Shown here in pieces: positions 1-8,173 of a stretch of DNA of 37,379 bases. The DNA comes from a virus. The notes beneath the pieces are model-generated. The model was not told the DNA's origin, searched no databases, and worked only from the letters and a program-made list of their open reading frames with translations. The DNA lies in IMG/VR virus record IMGVR_UViG_3300009170_000011, positions 1 to 37,379 of that record; one strand, written 5' to 3'. Position numbers and translations under genes: made by a program. Positions within the stretch are counted from its first letter, which is position 1, and each line of letters opens with the position of its first letter.

Positions 1-1167
1 AGCCCTCTCGACCGCAGCAGCACTGATCTGCGTCGGGTCCACGTAGAGGATGTGGGTCTTGGCGTACCGGGTGGTGATCTTGATGGGGTCCTTCCCGCCG
101 GTCACCTTGATCTGCCACTGGCCACCCAGCCCCGAGCCGTCCTCGAAGTGGATGTTCATGTAGGGGATGGAGTCCTTGGAGCCCGCCGTCCACTCCGGGC
201 CGATGTACGCCGTCTCGTCACCATTGGAGCGCACGAACCGTGTCTCGATGACGCGCGACGCGGTGCGGTTCGGCGGCAGTGCGATCCGCAGGTACAGGAA
301 GTGGTGCTCGCTGGAGTCCTCCTTGATCCCCGACACGGGCTGCTTGCCGATGTCGAGGTTCTTCCACTCCCCGTTCGGGATGGTGACCTCGTTGGTTTTC
401 TTCCCCGAGTACCACTTCCACAGGCCGAACTGGTCCACGACGTACGGCTCAGTCTCAGGCCCCGGATCAGGAACCTCCGGCTCCGGCGTGGTGTCGTCGA
501 TCACCTTGTTCCCAGTCCCGGCAAACAACTCCTCGGCCTGCGCGGCAGTCACCAGCGACCCGTTGATGACCGACTTGTCGGTGGCCTTCTGCGTCTGCCA
601 CAGCATGACCTCGTTCGCGGTCTGGTCGCCGTAGTTGCCGGTGATCGGCAAGTTGCTGCCACCCGACAACTTGACCCCATTCAGGGTCGCCTGCAACCGG
701 CTCACCGAGTCGGAGTCCTTCTGGCCCTTGACCAACTTCGACACGTACACGTTGCCCGGCCCGCTGCTCGCAACGGAGAACCTGACCCCGTTGTACTGGT
801 CAGTCCAGATGTACGAGCCCGCGCCCCACTTCTTCGGGTACGACAACGGCTCGACGCCAGTCTTGCCGGGCTTGTTGGTCGGGTCCGTGGTGGCGATCTT
901 GCCGCTGCCGTAGGAGATCGCGGCGTGCCCGTTGTTCCCGTACTTCCACAGCACGAGCGCCCCGCGCGGAGGCTCAGTCGTCCAGTACCGACCCGATGCC
1001 TTCACCTTGTCGTAGACAGCGTTCGCGTTCTTGCAGCCCCACGCGGGCGGGTTGCCGTAGTCACCCCCAAGAGAGTGCCACGAGTGCTGCGCGCACATCC
1101 CTGATCCTGACGGGTTGTGCGACAGGAACCAGTCGATGCGTGCCTCGGTCGTGCGCGGTGTGCTCAT
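1..1167 (-). CDS. Endolysin, CHAP/NlpC-P60-like peptidoglycan hydrolase with peptidoglycan-binding domain (partial, open at left edge)
   Basis: The frame is open for 389 codons from ATG 1167 and leaves the window before a stop. Residues 1-127 look like the catalytic domain of actinophage lysins: a candidate nucleophile Cys25 (GMCAQHSWHSLGG), then PRGALVLW and His81 in GHAAIS, then an ATTD...YPKKWG...WTDQYNG segment. Residues about 145-218 resemble a PG_binding_1 domain (SRLQATLNG, ITGNYGDQTANEVMLWQ). A Pro/Glu-rich linker (about 224-240) leads to a beta-rich C-terminal region I do not recognise, perhaps cell-wall binding. Its role is cleavage of host peptidoglycan at lysis. The ATG overlaps the stop of the preceding membrane-protein gene (ATGA), which supports a lysis cassette. 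Whether it cleaves an amide or a peptide bond cannot be read from the sequence. Confidence 0.85.
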   Translation of the reverse strand, partial: MSTPRTTEARIDWFLSHNPSGSGMCAQHSWHSLGGDYGNPPAWGCKNANAVYDKVKASGRYWTTEPPRGALVLWKYGNNGHAAISYGSGKIATTDPTNKPGKTGVEPLSYPKKWGAGSYIWTDQYNGVRFSVASSGPGNVYVSKLVKGQKDSDSVSRLQATLNGVKLSGGSNLPITGNYGDQTANEVMLWQTQKATDKSVINGSLVTAAQAEELFAGTGNKVIDDTTPEPEVPDPGPETEPYVVDQFGLWKWYSGKKTNEVTIPNGEWKNLDIGKQPVSGIKEDSSEHHFLYLRIALPPNRTASRVIETRFVRSNGDETAYIGPEWTAGSKDSIPYMNIHFEDGSGLGGQWQIKVTGGKDPIKITTRYAKTHILYVDPTQISAAAVERA

Positions 1168-1448
1168 GCTCGATCCTCACTCTCGGGCTCAATCTCCGAT
1201 ACTTCCTTCGTCACTACCGTCACCTCGTCTACCAGCCCTAGCGGCTGCCGGTTCGTGTCGTGGTGGTGCCACACCTCGACCGTCAACCATGAGCCGAGGA
1301 CGACGAACCCGGCGGCGACCAGCATCACCGCGAACGAGGAGTTCGCGCTGGACGTGTCGCCCCCGGCGATCCTCAGTTGGATACCGGCGCCGATCAGCAG
1401 GAACACGGCAGCCGCGAGCGGGCCGAGCCGCTTCCACGCGCTGCTCAT
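1164..1448 (-). CDS. Small two-helix membrane protein, holin-like
   Basis: From ATG 1448 the product is 94 aa (MSSAWKRLG...). It has two hydrophobic segments, LGPLAAAVFLLIGAGIQLRI and FAVMLVAAGFVVLGSWLTV, separated by a short polar stretch (AGGDTSSANSS), and an acidic C-terminus. GTG 1454 is an equally possible start, because the purine-rich GGAGGACGAAGGGG lies upstream of both. It sits between another small membrane protein and the endolysin, and its stop overlaps the endolysin ATG. Size, two membrane spans and position suggest a holin or antiholin that permeabilises the cell membrane. Holins are too diverse for this to be more than an inference. Confidence 0.65.
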   Translation of the reverse strand: MSSAWKRLGPLAAAVFLLIGAGIQLRIAGGDTSSANSSFAVMLVAAGFVVLGSWLTVEVWHHHDTNRQPLGLVDEVTVVTKEVSEIEPESEDRA

Positions 1449-1461
1449 CTTCACTGCGCTG

Positions 1462-1776
1462 TCACGCCCCTTCGTCCTCCGGCGGCCCATCCGCGCTAGT
1501 CGTCGGCCTGTCCTCGTCATCGAGCCCACCTGACTTCGCCGTCGTCGCCCCGGCCCAGTAGCCCAGCGCACCACCAGCGATGCTGCCGATCGTGCCCATC
1601 CCAGCGACGATCACCAGTTGGCCGTTGTCGCTGATCGCAGTCTGCCCGTTCAGCGCCAAGTCCACCCCAAGGGCAAGGATCACGCACGACAGGAACACTC
1701 CGATCATGATGACCGCCGCGTAGGCCACGTCGTAGCCGTCGCGGCGCCGCTCCGGCCCAAGACTGATCCGTGCCAT
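1462..1776 (-). CDS. Small membrane protein, holin candidate
   Basis: This 104-aa protein has a short charged N-terminus (MARISLGPERRRDGYD) and two membrane segments: AYAAVIMIGVFLSCVILALG and a Gly/Ala-rich stretch, VIVAGMGTIGSIAGGALGYW. The tail is acidic (DDEDRPTTSADGPPEDEGA). The ATG overlaps the upstream stop (TGATG), with GAGGAG about five bases before it. It is the first of two adjacent small membrane proteins before the endolysin. A holin/antiholin pair is the simplest reading, with this one the more holin-like because of its charged tail and glycine-rich second helix. The assignment rests on topology and position, not on a recognised family. Confidence 0.65.
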   Translation of the reverse strand: MARISLGPERRRDGYDVAYAAVIMIGVFLSCVILALGVDLALNGQTAISDNGQLVIVAGMGTIGSIAGGALGYWAGATTAKSGGLDDEDRPTTSADGPPEDEGA

Positions 1777-2033
1777 CAGGACTCCTCGGGCTCCTCGTCA
1801 AGTCCGGGCAATTCGGTCAGCACATCAACCCACTCGCCGGGAGCGTAGCGCGCCACGATGTTCGCATCCGAGTCCGACAGCACAAGATGCACCCCGCCGT
1901 CCTCGTCCGCGTACTGCGCCCACCCAGTCGCCACCACCACGTCGATGACATCGCTGTCCGCAGAAAGCCGCTCGCCGCCGTTGGGCAGGACCACGCCGAA
2001 CGCGTGACCGCTGCCATCTGCAAGTCGTCCCAC
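1776..2033 (-). CDS. Hypothetical acidic protein between fibre and lysis genes
   Basis: I place the start at GTG 2033, directly after an AGGAGGGG Shine-Dalgarno that itself overlaps the upstream stop, giving 85 aa. The frame is also open further upstream, inside the preceding gene. The protein is acidic and predicted beta-rich (FGVVLPNGGERLSADSDVID, GGVHLVLSDSDANIVARY, GEWVDVLTELPG). It has no signal peptide, membrane segment or recognised motif. Its stop overlaps the ATG of the first holin-like gene, so it is translated with the lysis cassette. Its C-terminal half (FxxxGxxVxxLxxGEW) is loosely like the extra C-terminal region of the neighbouring collagen-like protein. Function unknown. Confidence 0.6.
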   Translation of the reverse strand: MGRLADGSGHAFGVVLPNGGERLSADSDVIDVVVATGWAQYADEDGGVHLVLSDSDANIVARYAPGEWVDVLTELPGLDEEPEES

Positions 2034-2041
2034 AGCCCCTC

Positions 2042-2872
2042 CTACAGGGTCGTCCGTCCGCCGATGAGGTATTCCTTCTGGACGCTGGTCCATTCTCCAC
2101 CGGCGAGTTCGTCCACCAGCGTTCCCGACGCGTCGAAGAACCGGAGCCGCCCCGTGTCCAAGTCCACGTCGTGCGACACCGCCTCGATCAGGACGTGGCC
2201 GTTCGGCACCTCCGGCACCTGCACGAAGAACACGTGCTGGCTGAGATCGCCCCAGCGCGCCCGCTCCTCAGCCATCATCATCGTCGGGCGCACCCCGGCG
2301 GCCATGAAGTCCACGTAGCAGCCGGTCGTGTTCGCCCGGTACACCACCGGGTAGAAACCTGCGGCGGTCAGGCCGGTGTGCGACACGCCGACCCATGTGT
2401 CGCCCGGCACCCCGGAACGCATCGACACCACGCACTGCGGCACCGAGCCGTACGCCGTCGAGAACGCCGTCCAGTCTCCCTGCGAGTTCGCGTTCGCCGC
2501 CGGGTACACCCATGAGCCACCGACCCGGAACACGACCGGGTGGTTCGCCCCAGCCGCACCCTGCGGGCCCTGCGCGCCGCTGACGCCCTGCGCGCCCTGC
2601 ACGCCCTGCACACCCTGACCACCTGTCGCGCCGGTGGGGCCGATCAGACCTTGCGGCCCAGTCGCACCACGCACACCCTGCGGGCCGGTGGGACCTGTGG
2701 AACCGATCCCTCCACCGACCCCCTGTGGCCCAGTCGCGCCCGCCTGCCCGGTGGGGCCGATCAGGCCGGTGAGCCCAAGCGGTCCGGCTGGCCCGGTCGG
2801 TCCAGCCACGCCGATCAGGGGGACCAACTTCCACTGCTGATCCGCCGGGTCTTGGAAGTACAGCCTGCCCAT
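2042..2872 (-). CDS. Collagen-like tail fibre protein with lectin-like head and extra C-terminal domain
   Basis: This is a 276-aa protein from ATG 2872. Residues 1-20 form a cap ([20 protein letters not shown]) shared in pattern with the neighbouring fibres. Residues about 24-109 are Gly-X-Y repeats (GPTGP, GVQGVQG), which in phage fibres form a collagen-like trimer. Residues 110-194 form a beta-rich head ending [18 protein letters not shown], the same ending as in five neighbours and reminiscent of H-type lectin folds. Residues 195-276 are an additional domain ([13 protein letters not shown]...[20 protein letters not shown]) not present in the other small fibres. It is the last fibre gene before lysis. 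Surface or glycan binding is inferred, and the ligand is unknown. Confidence 0.8.
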   Translation of the reverse strand: MGRLYFQDPADQQWKLVPLIGVAGPTGPAGPLGLTGLIGPTGQAGATGPQGVGGGIGSTGPTGPQGVRGATGPQGLIGPTGATGGQGVQGVQGAQGVSGAQGPQGAAGANHPVVFRVGGSWVYPAANANSQGDWTAFSTAYGSVPQCVVSMRSGVPGDTWVGVSHTGLTAAGFYPVVYRANTTGCYVDFMAAGVRPTMMMAEERARWGDLSQHVFFVQVPEVPNGHVLIEAVSHDVDLDTGRLRFFDASGTLVDELAGGEWTSVQKEYLIGGRTTL

Positions 2873-2873
2873 G

Positions 2874-3467
2874 TCAGACCCCCATCGCAATGAAGTGCAG
2901 GCCGGTGGCGGTCGTGTTCGTCCGGTAGATCATCAGGTTGCACCCGGATGCGGTGATCGCGTCCGAGCCGACGGCACGGACTGTCCCGGGCACGGTGGTG
3001 TTCGCCGCGACGAGGACGATCGGCGGCTGGGTGAACGACCCCACGCCGTAGTAGTTCCCGAACGCGATCGCTGTCGCCGTCGGGGTGTTCGCCACCGGGT
3101 TGACGATCACGTACCCGAACCGGACGATCAGCCCGACCGGCTGACCGGGCAGACCCGCTGCACCCTGCGCCCCCTGCGCGCCCTGCGCGCCCTGTGGGCC
3201 CTGTGACCCTTGCACGCCCTGTAGGCCCAGAGGACCGGTGGGGCCACGGGGCCCCGTGGGACCGGTGTCGCCGAGCAGACCGGCCAGACCAGTCGGCCCC
3301 AACGCGCCGAGCAGCCCCGCCAGACCAGTCGGTCCGGTCGGACCCTGCACCCCGGTGGGGCCGAGCAGCCCTTGAGCGCCGGTGGGCCCAGTGGGGCCGA
3401 CGGGGCCGGGGTCAGACAGCGGCACCCACGCCTTCGTGATCGGGTCACGGTAGTACAGCAGCGGCAT
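2874..3467 (-). CDS. Collagen-like tail fibre protein with lectin-like head
   Basis: A 197-aa protein with a cap at residues 1-20 ([20 protein letters not shown]), Gly-X-Y repeats at about 21-109, and a roughly 88-residue C-terminal domain. That domain contains a [17 protein letters not shown] segment, VPGTVRAVG, and the family ending [18 protein letters not shown]. The start has GGGAGGGTGAGCC directly upstream, and the stop is one base before the next ATG (TGACATG). The architecture is that of a trimeric fibre with a globular tip. It belongs to a set of six similar small fibres in this region. The tip probably contacts a host-surface structure, which is an inference from architecture. Confidence 0.8.
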   Translation of the reverse strand: MPLLYYRDPITKAWVPLSDPGPVGPTGPTGAQGLLGPTGVQGPTGPTGLAGLLGALGPTGLAGLLGDTGPTGPRGPTGPLGLQGVQGSQGPQGAQGAQGAQGAAGLPGQPVGLIVRFGYVIVNPVANTPTATAIAFGNYYGVGSFTQPPIVLVAANTTVPGTVRAVGSDAITASGCNLMIYRTNTTATGLHFIAMGV

Positions 3468-3481
3468 GGCTCACCCTCCCA

Positions 3482-4075
3482 TCAGTAGACCGTGCCCCAG
3501 ACGGCCCAGTCCACGTAGGTGTTCGTGGTGTTCGTCCGCGTCACCGTGACCCAGATCGCAGTGGTCGTCACATCGGAAACGCCAGCGCCCTTCACGGTGG
3601 AACCCATCACCGACGACGACCCGGTGCAGATCGGGAACGGGGTCGCGTTGTAGGTGATGCCGAACGCGACGCCGACCGGCGTTGACGGTGCCCCGTTGTT
3701 GCCCGGCACCGCTGTGCGACCACGGACCATCCGCCAGCGGTCGTGCGCGTCGCCGTACGGACCCTGCACACCCTGCGGGCCCTGCGGCCCCTGAGCGCCA
3801 CCCGGACCCGTCGCACCCTTGATGCCCTGCGCGCCGGTCGGCCCCGTTGCCCCCGCCGGGCCCGTCGGACCGAGCAGCCCCTTGACGCCCTGCGGGCCGG
3901 TCGGGCCAGCCGCGCCCTGCGGCCCCTGCGCGCCCGTCGGACCGAGCAACCCACCTGCACCCGTGGCTCCCGTGACACCCGTCGGGCCCGTCGGACCCGC
4001 AGGCCCAGTCGGGCCCATGAAGTTCAACGGCACCCAGTTCCCGGTCCCCGGGTCGCGGTGGTACAGGCGGGCCAT
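3482..4075 (-). CDS. Collagen-like tail fibre protein with lectin-like head
   Basis: A 197-aa protein. The cap ([20 protein letters not shown]) matches the R-D-P-x-T-x-x-W-x-P-L pattern of the adjacent fibre. Gly-X-Y repeats span about 21-108. The C-terminal domain includes [33 protein letters not shown] and the ending [23 protein letters not shown] lies eight bases before the ATG. It is the first fibre after the glycosyltransferase gene in transcription order. The clear N-terminal likeness to the next gene, with a divergent tip, suggests duplication followed by tip divergence. Confidence 0.8.
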   Translation of the reverse strand: MARLYHRDPGTGNWVPLNFMGPTGPAGPTGPTGVTGATGAGGLLGPTGAQGPQGAAGPTGPQGVKGLLGPTGPAGATGPTGAQGIKGATGPGGAQGPQGPQGVQGPYGDAHDRWRMVRGRTAVPGNNGAPSTPVGVAFGITYNATPFPICTGSSSVMGSTVKGAGVSDVTTTAIWVTVTRTNTTNTYVDWAVWGTVY

Positions 4076-4079
4076 GAGG

Positions 4080-5015
4080 TCATCCTCCCGCGATCAACCG
4101 CAAGCGCTCGTCATCCCACGCGTGCGACTCAGACATGTAGTCCCCAGTCCGACCCCGGATCAGCAGCGCCCGCGCCGCATACCCAGCCGCCTGCTCCTTC
4201 TGGTCGTGGGCCAACCAGTGATCGGCGAGGCCCACCCACACCTCCCGGCGACCCGGGTCCTCAGCAGCCGCCTTGAGCAGCCACCGCTCCGGGTAGTCGT
4301 CCATCTTGGCGAGGTACCGGTAGGACTGCGCCCGCTCCGCTGCCCACACCGCCGTCGGCAGCGACAGGTGCCGCACGAACTCGGCACGAGCCCCGGCCCA
4401 GTCGCCCCGGAAGAACAACTCGCGGGCGTAGTAGTGCGCCATCCGGTCATCGTCCGGGGCCTCAGCGACGGCCTGCGCCAGCAGCGGGAGGTACTGCGAG
4501 CGGGGCTTCGTGTCGTCAGCCAGATGCTCGATGGTGAACGGCAGGTGAACGGTCACCGGAGCGTTCGGCCCCGTGAAGTGCAGCGCCTCATGCACCGGGT
4601 GCCGCCACTGCCAGTTGAACCGGGTGTGCGTGTGGTCGGCGGCGAACACCACGTCCGGCTCACCGTCCGGGCGGTGGTTCCAGATGTACTCGTAGGAGTA
4701 CCGGTCCGCCGGTGGGGCGTCCTCGATGGCGTCCCGCCAGCCCGGCAGCAGCACCTCGTCCACGTCCACCTTGACCACGAGGTCGGCGTCGGCTGGCAGC
4801 AATGCCAGCGCGGTGTTGCGGGCCACGTCGAACCGCCACGGGCGCACCGCGATCTCGTGGACAGTGATGCCGAGGTGACGGGCGAACCCGATCTGCTCCG
4901 GCGAGGAACCGGTGTCAACGAGCACCATCTCGTCAGCGTCCAGAGCCGACTTCGCCCAGCGCTCGATGAACTCCAGCGGCTCGTCCAACATGATCGAACT
5001 GACGACGACCTTCAT
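4080..5015 (-). CDS. Family 2 glycosyltransferase with helical/TPR-like C-terminus
   Basis: A 311-aa protein from ATG 5015, which overlaps the methyltransferase stop (ATGA). The N-terminus is a GT-A fold of GT2 type: [19 protein letters not shown] (2-20), [11 protein letters not shown] (31-41), FDVARNTAL (62-70) and a DxD-type motif at Asp84-Val-Asp86 in [13 protein letters not shown]. The DxD is expected to bind the nucleotide-sugar/metal complex. A conserved-looking HPVHEALHF follows. The last third is alpha-helical with repeat-like [17 protein letters not shown] and [20 protein letters not shown] segments, like the TPR tails of some phage and bacterial GT2 enzymes. No membrane segment is seen. 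The acceptor is unknown: neighbouring fibres, host wall glycan, or another target are all possible. Confidence 0.85.
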   Translation of the reverse strand: MKVVVSSIMLDEPLEFIERWAKSALDADEMVLVDTGSSPEQIGFARHLGITVHEIAVRPWRFDVARNTALALLPADADLVVKVDVDEVLLPGWRDAIEDAPPADRYSYEYIWNHRPDGEPDVVFAADHTHTRFNWQWRHPVHEALHFTGPNAPVTVHLPFTIEHLADDTKPRSQYLPLLAQAVAEAPDDDRMAHYYARELFFRGDWAGARAEFVRHLSLPTAVWAAERAQSYRYLAKMDDYPERWLLKAAAEDPGRREVWVGLADHWLAHDQKEQAAGYAARALLIRGRTGDYMSESHAWDDERLRLIAGG

Positions 5016-5602
5016 CGCACCTTCCTCGCCCAGACCTGTAGGTCGATCTCCAGCACCTCGTAGCGCTGCTCGTAGCACCGCAGGAACGCGTCAATCGCTG
5101 GCTTCGGCACGTCCCGCGCGCCACCGCCCCACGCGTAGTCATCGAACGCGAGCAGCCCACCGACCTTGAGGAACCGGTCCGCGTTCACCGCGTCGCGGAG
5201 CACCTGCTCGGCGGTGTGCGCACCGTCCACGTAGATGAAGTCGAACGCCGCCGGGCGCATGGAGAAGTAGTCATCCGACGTGCCGGTGAACTTGCCCACC
5301 CGGGTGTAGTGCTTCATCCGGTCGAGGTAGAACTGGTTGACCGCACCGAAGTTGATCGCCTCGTGGTCGATCTCAGCGGACCCCACCCACGTGTCCACGT
5401 CCACCAGCCAGCCGCCGACCTCGGTCAGCACGTTCTCCAGCAGCCACACGCTCGCGTCGCCGCAGTACGCGCCGATCTGGAGGCACTGCAACGGCTGCCC
5501 GGCCAACGGCAGCAGATGCCGGGCGAACGCGGCCTCCGCGTACCCGCCGGTGAACCAGTCCGGGCCGGGCCGAGTTCCCACCGTGGGAAATGCCGCCGTC
5601 AC
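5012..5602 (-). CDS. Class I SAM-dependent methyltransferase (Methyltransf_24-like)
   Basis: A 196-aa protein with a Rossmann methyltransferase signature: SAM-binding motif [12 protein letters not shown] (41-51), acidic VDVDTW (67-72), [18 protein letters not shown] (120-137) and [13 protein letters not shown] (148-160). This arrangement resembles small-molecule and sugar O-methyltransferases (CmcI/TylF-like and Methyltransf_24). The substrate cannot be read from sequence. The stop overlaps the ATG of the GT2 gene and the ATG overlaps the upstream small gene's stop, so the three are co-translated, and a sugar added by the GT could be the methyl acceptor (inference). A perfect copy of the 15-bp palindrome lies 12 bases into the gene and encodes part of AFPTVGT. 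Confidence 0.85.
   Translation of the reverse strand: MTAAFPTVGTRPGPDWFTGGYAEAAFARHLLPLAGQPLQCLQIGAYCGDASVWLLENVLTEVGGWLVDVDTWVGSAEIDHEAINFGAVNQFYLDRMKHYTRVGKFTGTSDDYFSMRPAAFDFIYVDGAHTAEQVLRDAVNADRFLKVGGLLAFDDYAWGGGARDVPKPAIDAFLRCYEQRYEVLEIDLQVWARKVR
5575..5589. promoter_or_regulatory. 15-bp palindrome, site 1 (inside methyltransferase 5' end)
   Basis: TTCCCACCGTGGGAA, seven-base arms around a single C, perfect. It begins 12 bases inside the methyltransferase gene and encodes part of AFPTVGT. A bound protein here could hinder transcription of the methyltransferase/glycosyltransferase pair. Confidence 0.7.
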
Positions 5603-5820
5603 GGCTCACTCACGATCTCGATGGTCACGTCCGGCAGGGCGAAGATGTAGGTCATCGTGCCCTCCTTGCCGTCCCAGAAGTGCACCATCTGGTTGCCCCA
5701 CCCGATGATGAGGTCGTCCTTGCTCTCGAACTCCAGTTGGCCGAGGTTGCCCTCCAGCACCGAGTCGTCTCCATCCCAGTGCACTCGCACACGCTGGCCT
5801 GCCGTGAATGGACCTGTCAC
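5599..5820 (-). CDS. Small hypothetical protein upstream of methyltransferase
   Basis: GTG 5820 preceded by GAGGAGAGAACA is the best start and gives 73 aa; the frame extends upstream but lacks a comparable signal. The protein begins VTGPFTAGQRVRVHWDG, continues with LEFESKDDLIIGWGNQMVHF, and looks like a small beta-barrel or SH3-like fold. It has no cysteine, signal peptide or membrane segment. Its stop overlaps the methyltransferase ATG, so it is the first gene of a three-gene block (small protein, methyltransferase, glycosyltransferase) set within the fibre array. Function unknown. Confidence 0.65.
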   Translation of the reverse strand: MTGPFTAGQRVRVHWDGDDSVLEGNLGQLEFESKDDLIIGWGNQMVHFWDGKEGTMTYIFALPDVTIEIVSEP

Positions 5821-5830
5821 TGTTCTCTCC

Positions 5831-6349
5831 TCATCGCTCGCCGACGGCGAAGTAGTCAACGACCGTTGCGGTCGTGTTCGTACGGTAGACGTAGATGGTG
5901 ACCTCACCCGCAGTCGGTGTGTTCACAGCCACGTTGCGCACAGTCGTCCCGATCACTGACGACCGCGCCGACACGACCACCGTCGGCACCACCCTGAACG
6001 CTGCGGAGAACGCCACCGACAGGGCCGTGTTCGTGTTGGCGACCGGGGTGATCGTCGGCGAGCCAGCCCTGATCTGCCAGTAGTGGTTAGGGCCCTTCGG
6101 CCCCTGCACCCCGCCACCGCCCTGAATGCCCTGCGCACCCTGCGCCCCGGTGTTGCCGACCGCGCCCTTGGTCCCCTGCGGACCAGTGGGCCCGGTCGCG
6201 CCGACCAGCCCCGTTCCACCCGTGGCACCCTGCGGCCCCGTCGGACCCTGCGCCCCCGCGTTGCCAGCCGGACCAGCCGGACCAGTCGGACCGCGCAAGC
6301 CGACGATCTCCCACGTGTCCGGCCCCGTGCGTCGCTTCAAGACAGCCAT
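5831..6349 (-). CDS. Collagen-like tail fibre protein with lectin-like head
   Basis: A 172-aa protein with cap [18 protein letters not shown], Gly-X-Y repeats at about 20-87, and a C-terminal domain of about 85 residues. The domain contains [36 protein letters not shown] and the family ending [17 protein letters not shown]. Its ATG follows the upstream stop by one base (TGACATG). The head is clearly related to those of the fibres at 2874-3467 and 6896-7438, which share the SP/TPVANT and TVxGTxV segments. It lies immediately before the methyltransferase/glycosyltransferase block in transcription order. Confidence 0.8.
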   Translation of the reverse strand: MAVLKRRTGPDTWEIVGLRGPTGPAGPAGNAGAQGPTGPQGATGGTGLVGATGPTGPQGTKGAVGNTGAQGAQGIQGGGGVQGPKGPNHYWQIRAGSPTITPVANTNTALSVAFSAAFRVVPTVVVSARSSVIGTTVRNVAVNTPTAGEVTIYVYRTNTTATVVDYFAVGER

Positions 6350-6350
6350 G

Positions 6351-6899
6351 TCACCAGTACCCCCACGACATCCACGCCACGTAGCAGGAGTCCGCGCCGC
6401 CCTTGTTGTAGATCACGCCCTCCACGCTGCCTGCGTTGTGCGCGGTCAGGCCAGCACCCGCCGTCGTGTCGCCCCAGTTGTTCTTCACCCCGGTGCAGAT
6501 CGCGGTCAGGCCGCCGGTGTAGTTGAACCCGAACCCCGCCGACCATGCCGTGTGCGCAGTGGCGGCAGCGTTGACGAACACCGTGCCCCACGCGATACGC
6601 CACCGCAGCGATCCGTAGCCGCCCGTGGATGGGTCGCCGTCAGGGCCGACGGCGCCCTGCGGACCCTGTGGACCCTGAATGCCCTGAGCGCCCGTGGCAC
6701 CCTTGTCGCCGGTGAGGCCCTTCGCCCCCTGCGGGCCAGTAGGGCCGGTCCCACCCGTTGCCCCAGTGTTGCCCGTCGGCCCGGTGGGCCCAGTGGGGCC
6801 GACGGGGCCCGCGTTCCCCTGCGGCCCCGTCGGGCCAGAGGGGAGGTCCAGCAGGGTCCACGCCCCATCCGATGAGCGCCTGTAGCGCACGACGCTCAT
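6351..6899 (-). CDS. Collagen-like tail fibre protein with lectin-like head
   Basis: A 182-aa protein from ATG 6899, which overlaps the upstream stop (ATGA). The cap [19 protein letters not shown] is nearly the same as in the upstream gene (KYRRSSDGA), pointing to a recent duplication. Gly-X-Y repeats occupy about 22-90. The head includes [40 protein letters not shown] and a variant ending, [19 protein letters not shown], in which the usual RTNTT is replaced. It is probably a fibre subunit with a tip divergent from its neighbour. Confidence 0.8.
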   Translation of the reverse strand: MSVVRYRRSSDGAWTLLDLPSGPTGPQGNAGPVGPTGPTGPTGNTGATGGTGPTGPQGAKGLTGDKGATGAQGIQGPQGPQGAVGPDGDPSTGGYGSLRWRIAWGTVFVNAAATAHTAWSAGFGFNYTGGLTAICTGVKNNWGDTTAGAGLTAHNAGSVEGVIYNKGGADSCYVAWMSWGYW

Positions 6900-7438
6900 T
6901 GGGTGCTCGGCGTTCCCACGCCGACAGCGATCCACTGCACGTACGTGGTGGTGGTGTTCGACCGGACCACGTTCACCGCTGAACTGGTGGTGCTCGGGCC
7001 GGTGTACGCGCCGCACGAGACGACGGTCCCGGGAACCGTCGTGCGCGCGCACGCAAACACCGTCGGGGCGGACGTGAACCCGGAGTAGGAGATGCCGACA
7101 CCGGTGGAGGTGTTGGTCACCGGTGTGATGGCCGCCTCCCCGCGCCGGAACGTGATCCCAGCAGGAGAGCCCGCCGCCCCACCCGGACCCTGCGCACCTT
7201 GAGCACCCTGCGGTCCTTGGGCTCCAGTGTCACCAGTCGCACCCTTGTCGCCGACAACACCCTGCGCACCAGTCGGGCCGGTCGGGCCGCGCAACCCAGT
7301 CGCCCCACCCGGCCCCGTCGGACCTGTCGGCCCAGTGCCACCAGCGGTCCCCTGTGGACCAGTGGGGCCAGTCGGCCCCTTGAGAGGTTGCAGCACGATC
7401 GCCCCATCGGACGAACGCCGGTACTTGAGGACAGCCAT
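6896..7438 (-). CDS. Collagen-like tail fibre protein with lectin-like head
   Basis: A 180-aa protein with cap [20 protein letters not shown], Gly-X-Y repeats at about 21-91, and a head containing [35 protein letters not shown] and the ending [17 protein letters not shown]. That last string is close to the conserved C-terminal strand of H-type lectin-like domains (hydrophobic-W-I-A-x-G). The ATG overlaps the upstream stop (TGATG). The head is a paralogue of those in the fibres at 5831-6349 and 2874-3467. Confidence 0.8.
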   Translation of the reverse strand: MAVLKYRRSSDGAIVLQPLKGPTGPTGPQGTAGGTGPTGPTGPGGATGLRGPTGPTGAQGVVGDKGATGDTGAQGPQGAQGAQGPGGAAGSPAGITFRRGEAAITPVTNTSTGVGISYSGFTSAPTVFACARTTVPGTVVSCGAYTGPSTTSSAVNVVRSNTTTTYVQWIAVGVGTPSTQ

Positions 7439-8157
7439 CAGGGGTAGTTGCTCCCCTCGTCAATCCACAGCAGCACTGACGGATCAGTCGGTGCCGTGGT
7501 TCCGACCTCCACCTCCTTGAGCGCGGCGGCCTCTGCTGCGGTGAGGTACTGCGGGTGGGGGTCCGCCGCCGCCTCGTGGCCTGCCAACTGCCCGTCGGTG
7601 TAGGAGTAGGCGTCATTGCGTGCCGTTGTCGCGGACCCAGCCGGGTCAGCGCCGACGTTCGCCGCCGTCGGGAACGGGTGCACATGGTCGGCTCGGGCCA
7701 GCGCCGCCGAAGTGCCGACCGCCGCCGACGCGCCCAGCGCCGACGCGACCACGTTCGCGGTGATCGCGTGCGCATGGTCGTTGCGGGCGAACGACGCCCC
7801 CGTGCCCTCCGCGTTCGTGGTGGCAGCGGTCAGGTTGGCGACCGGGGCGGCAGCCGGGACGTTGTGGACGTGATCCGCGCGGGCCGCTGTCGTGCCCACG
7901 CCGACGGCGCCAGCGACGTCCGGGGTCAGCGCGGCGCCCGAAGTCGAGGACAGCGGGGCGCCCGGACCCGTCGGACCCGTCGCTCCCGTCGCCCCAGTCG
8001 GACCGGTCGGACCGGTCGGGCCGATGACGCCCTGCGGGCCTTGCGGACCCGTGGGGCCGACCGGGCCAGTCGGGCCAACCGGGCCCGTGGGCCCCTGCGA
8101 GCCGACGACCGGCACGTACTGCTGGGTCACCTCGTCCCAAACCTTCAACACGCCCAT
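7438..8157 (-). CDS. Collagen-like fibre protein with repeated A-R-A-D-H-V-H segments
   Basis: A 239-aa protein. The cap [19 protein letters not shown] is followed by Gly-X-Y repeats at about 22-68. The rest is an Ala-rich region with three imperfect repeats around [20 protein letters not shown] and [10 protein letters not shown]. Such D-H-x-H repeats recur in phage tail fibres, where they can form metal-binding or triple-stranded fibrous segments. The C-terminus has [13 protein letters not shown] and ends [28 protein letters not shown] precedes the ATG. It lacks the lectin-like head of its left-hand neighbours, so it may be a shaft or adaptor rather than a tip. Confidence 0.75.
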   Translation of the reverse strand: MGVLKVWDEVTQQYVPVVGSQGPTGPVGPTGPVGPTGPQGPQGVIGPTGPTGPTGATGATGPTGPGAPLSSTSGAALTPDVAGAVGVGTTAARADHVHNVPAAAPVANLTAATTNAEGTGASFARNDHAHAITANVVASALGASAAVGTSAALARADHVHPFPTAANVGADPAGSATTARNDAYSYTDGQLAGHEAAADPHPQYLTAAEAAALKEVEVGTTAPTDPSVLLWIDEGSNYP

Positions 8158-8173
8158 CGGCTCATCATCCTCC

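Noticed and set aside
52-1104. A 350-codon plus-strand open frame at the left edge
   Set aside because: It is antisense to the endolysin, whose catalytic and binding motifs are recognisable on the minus strand.
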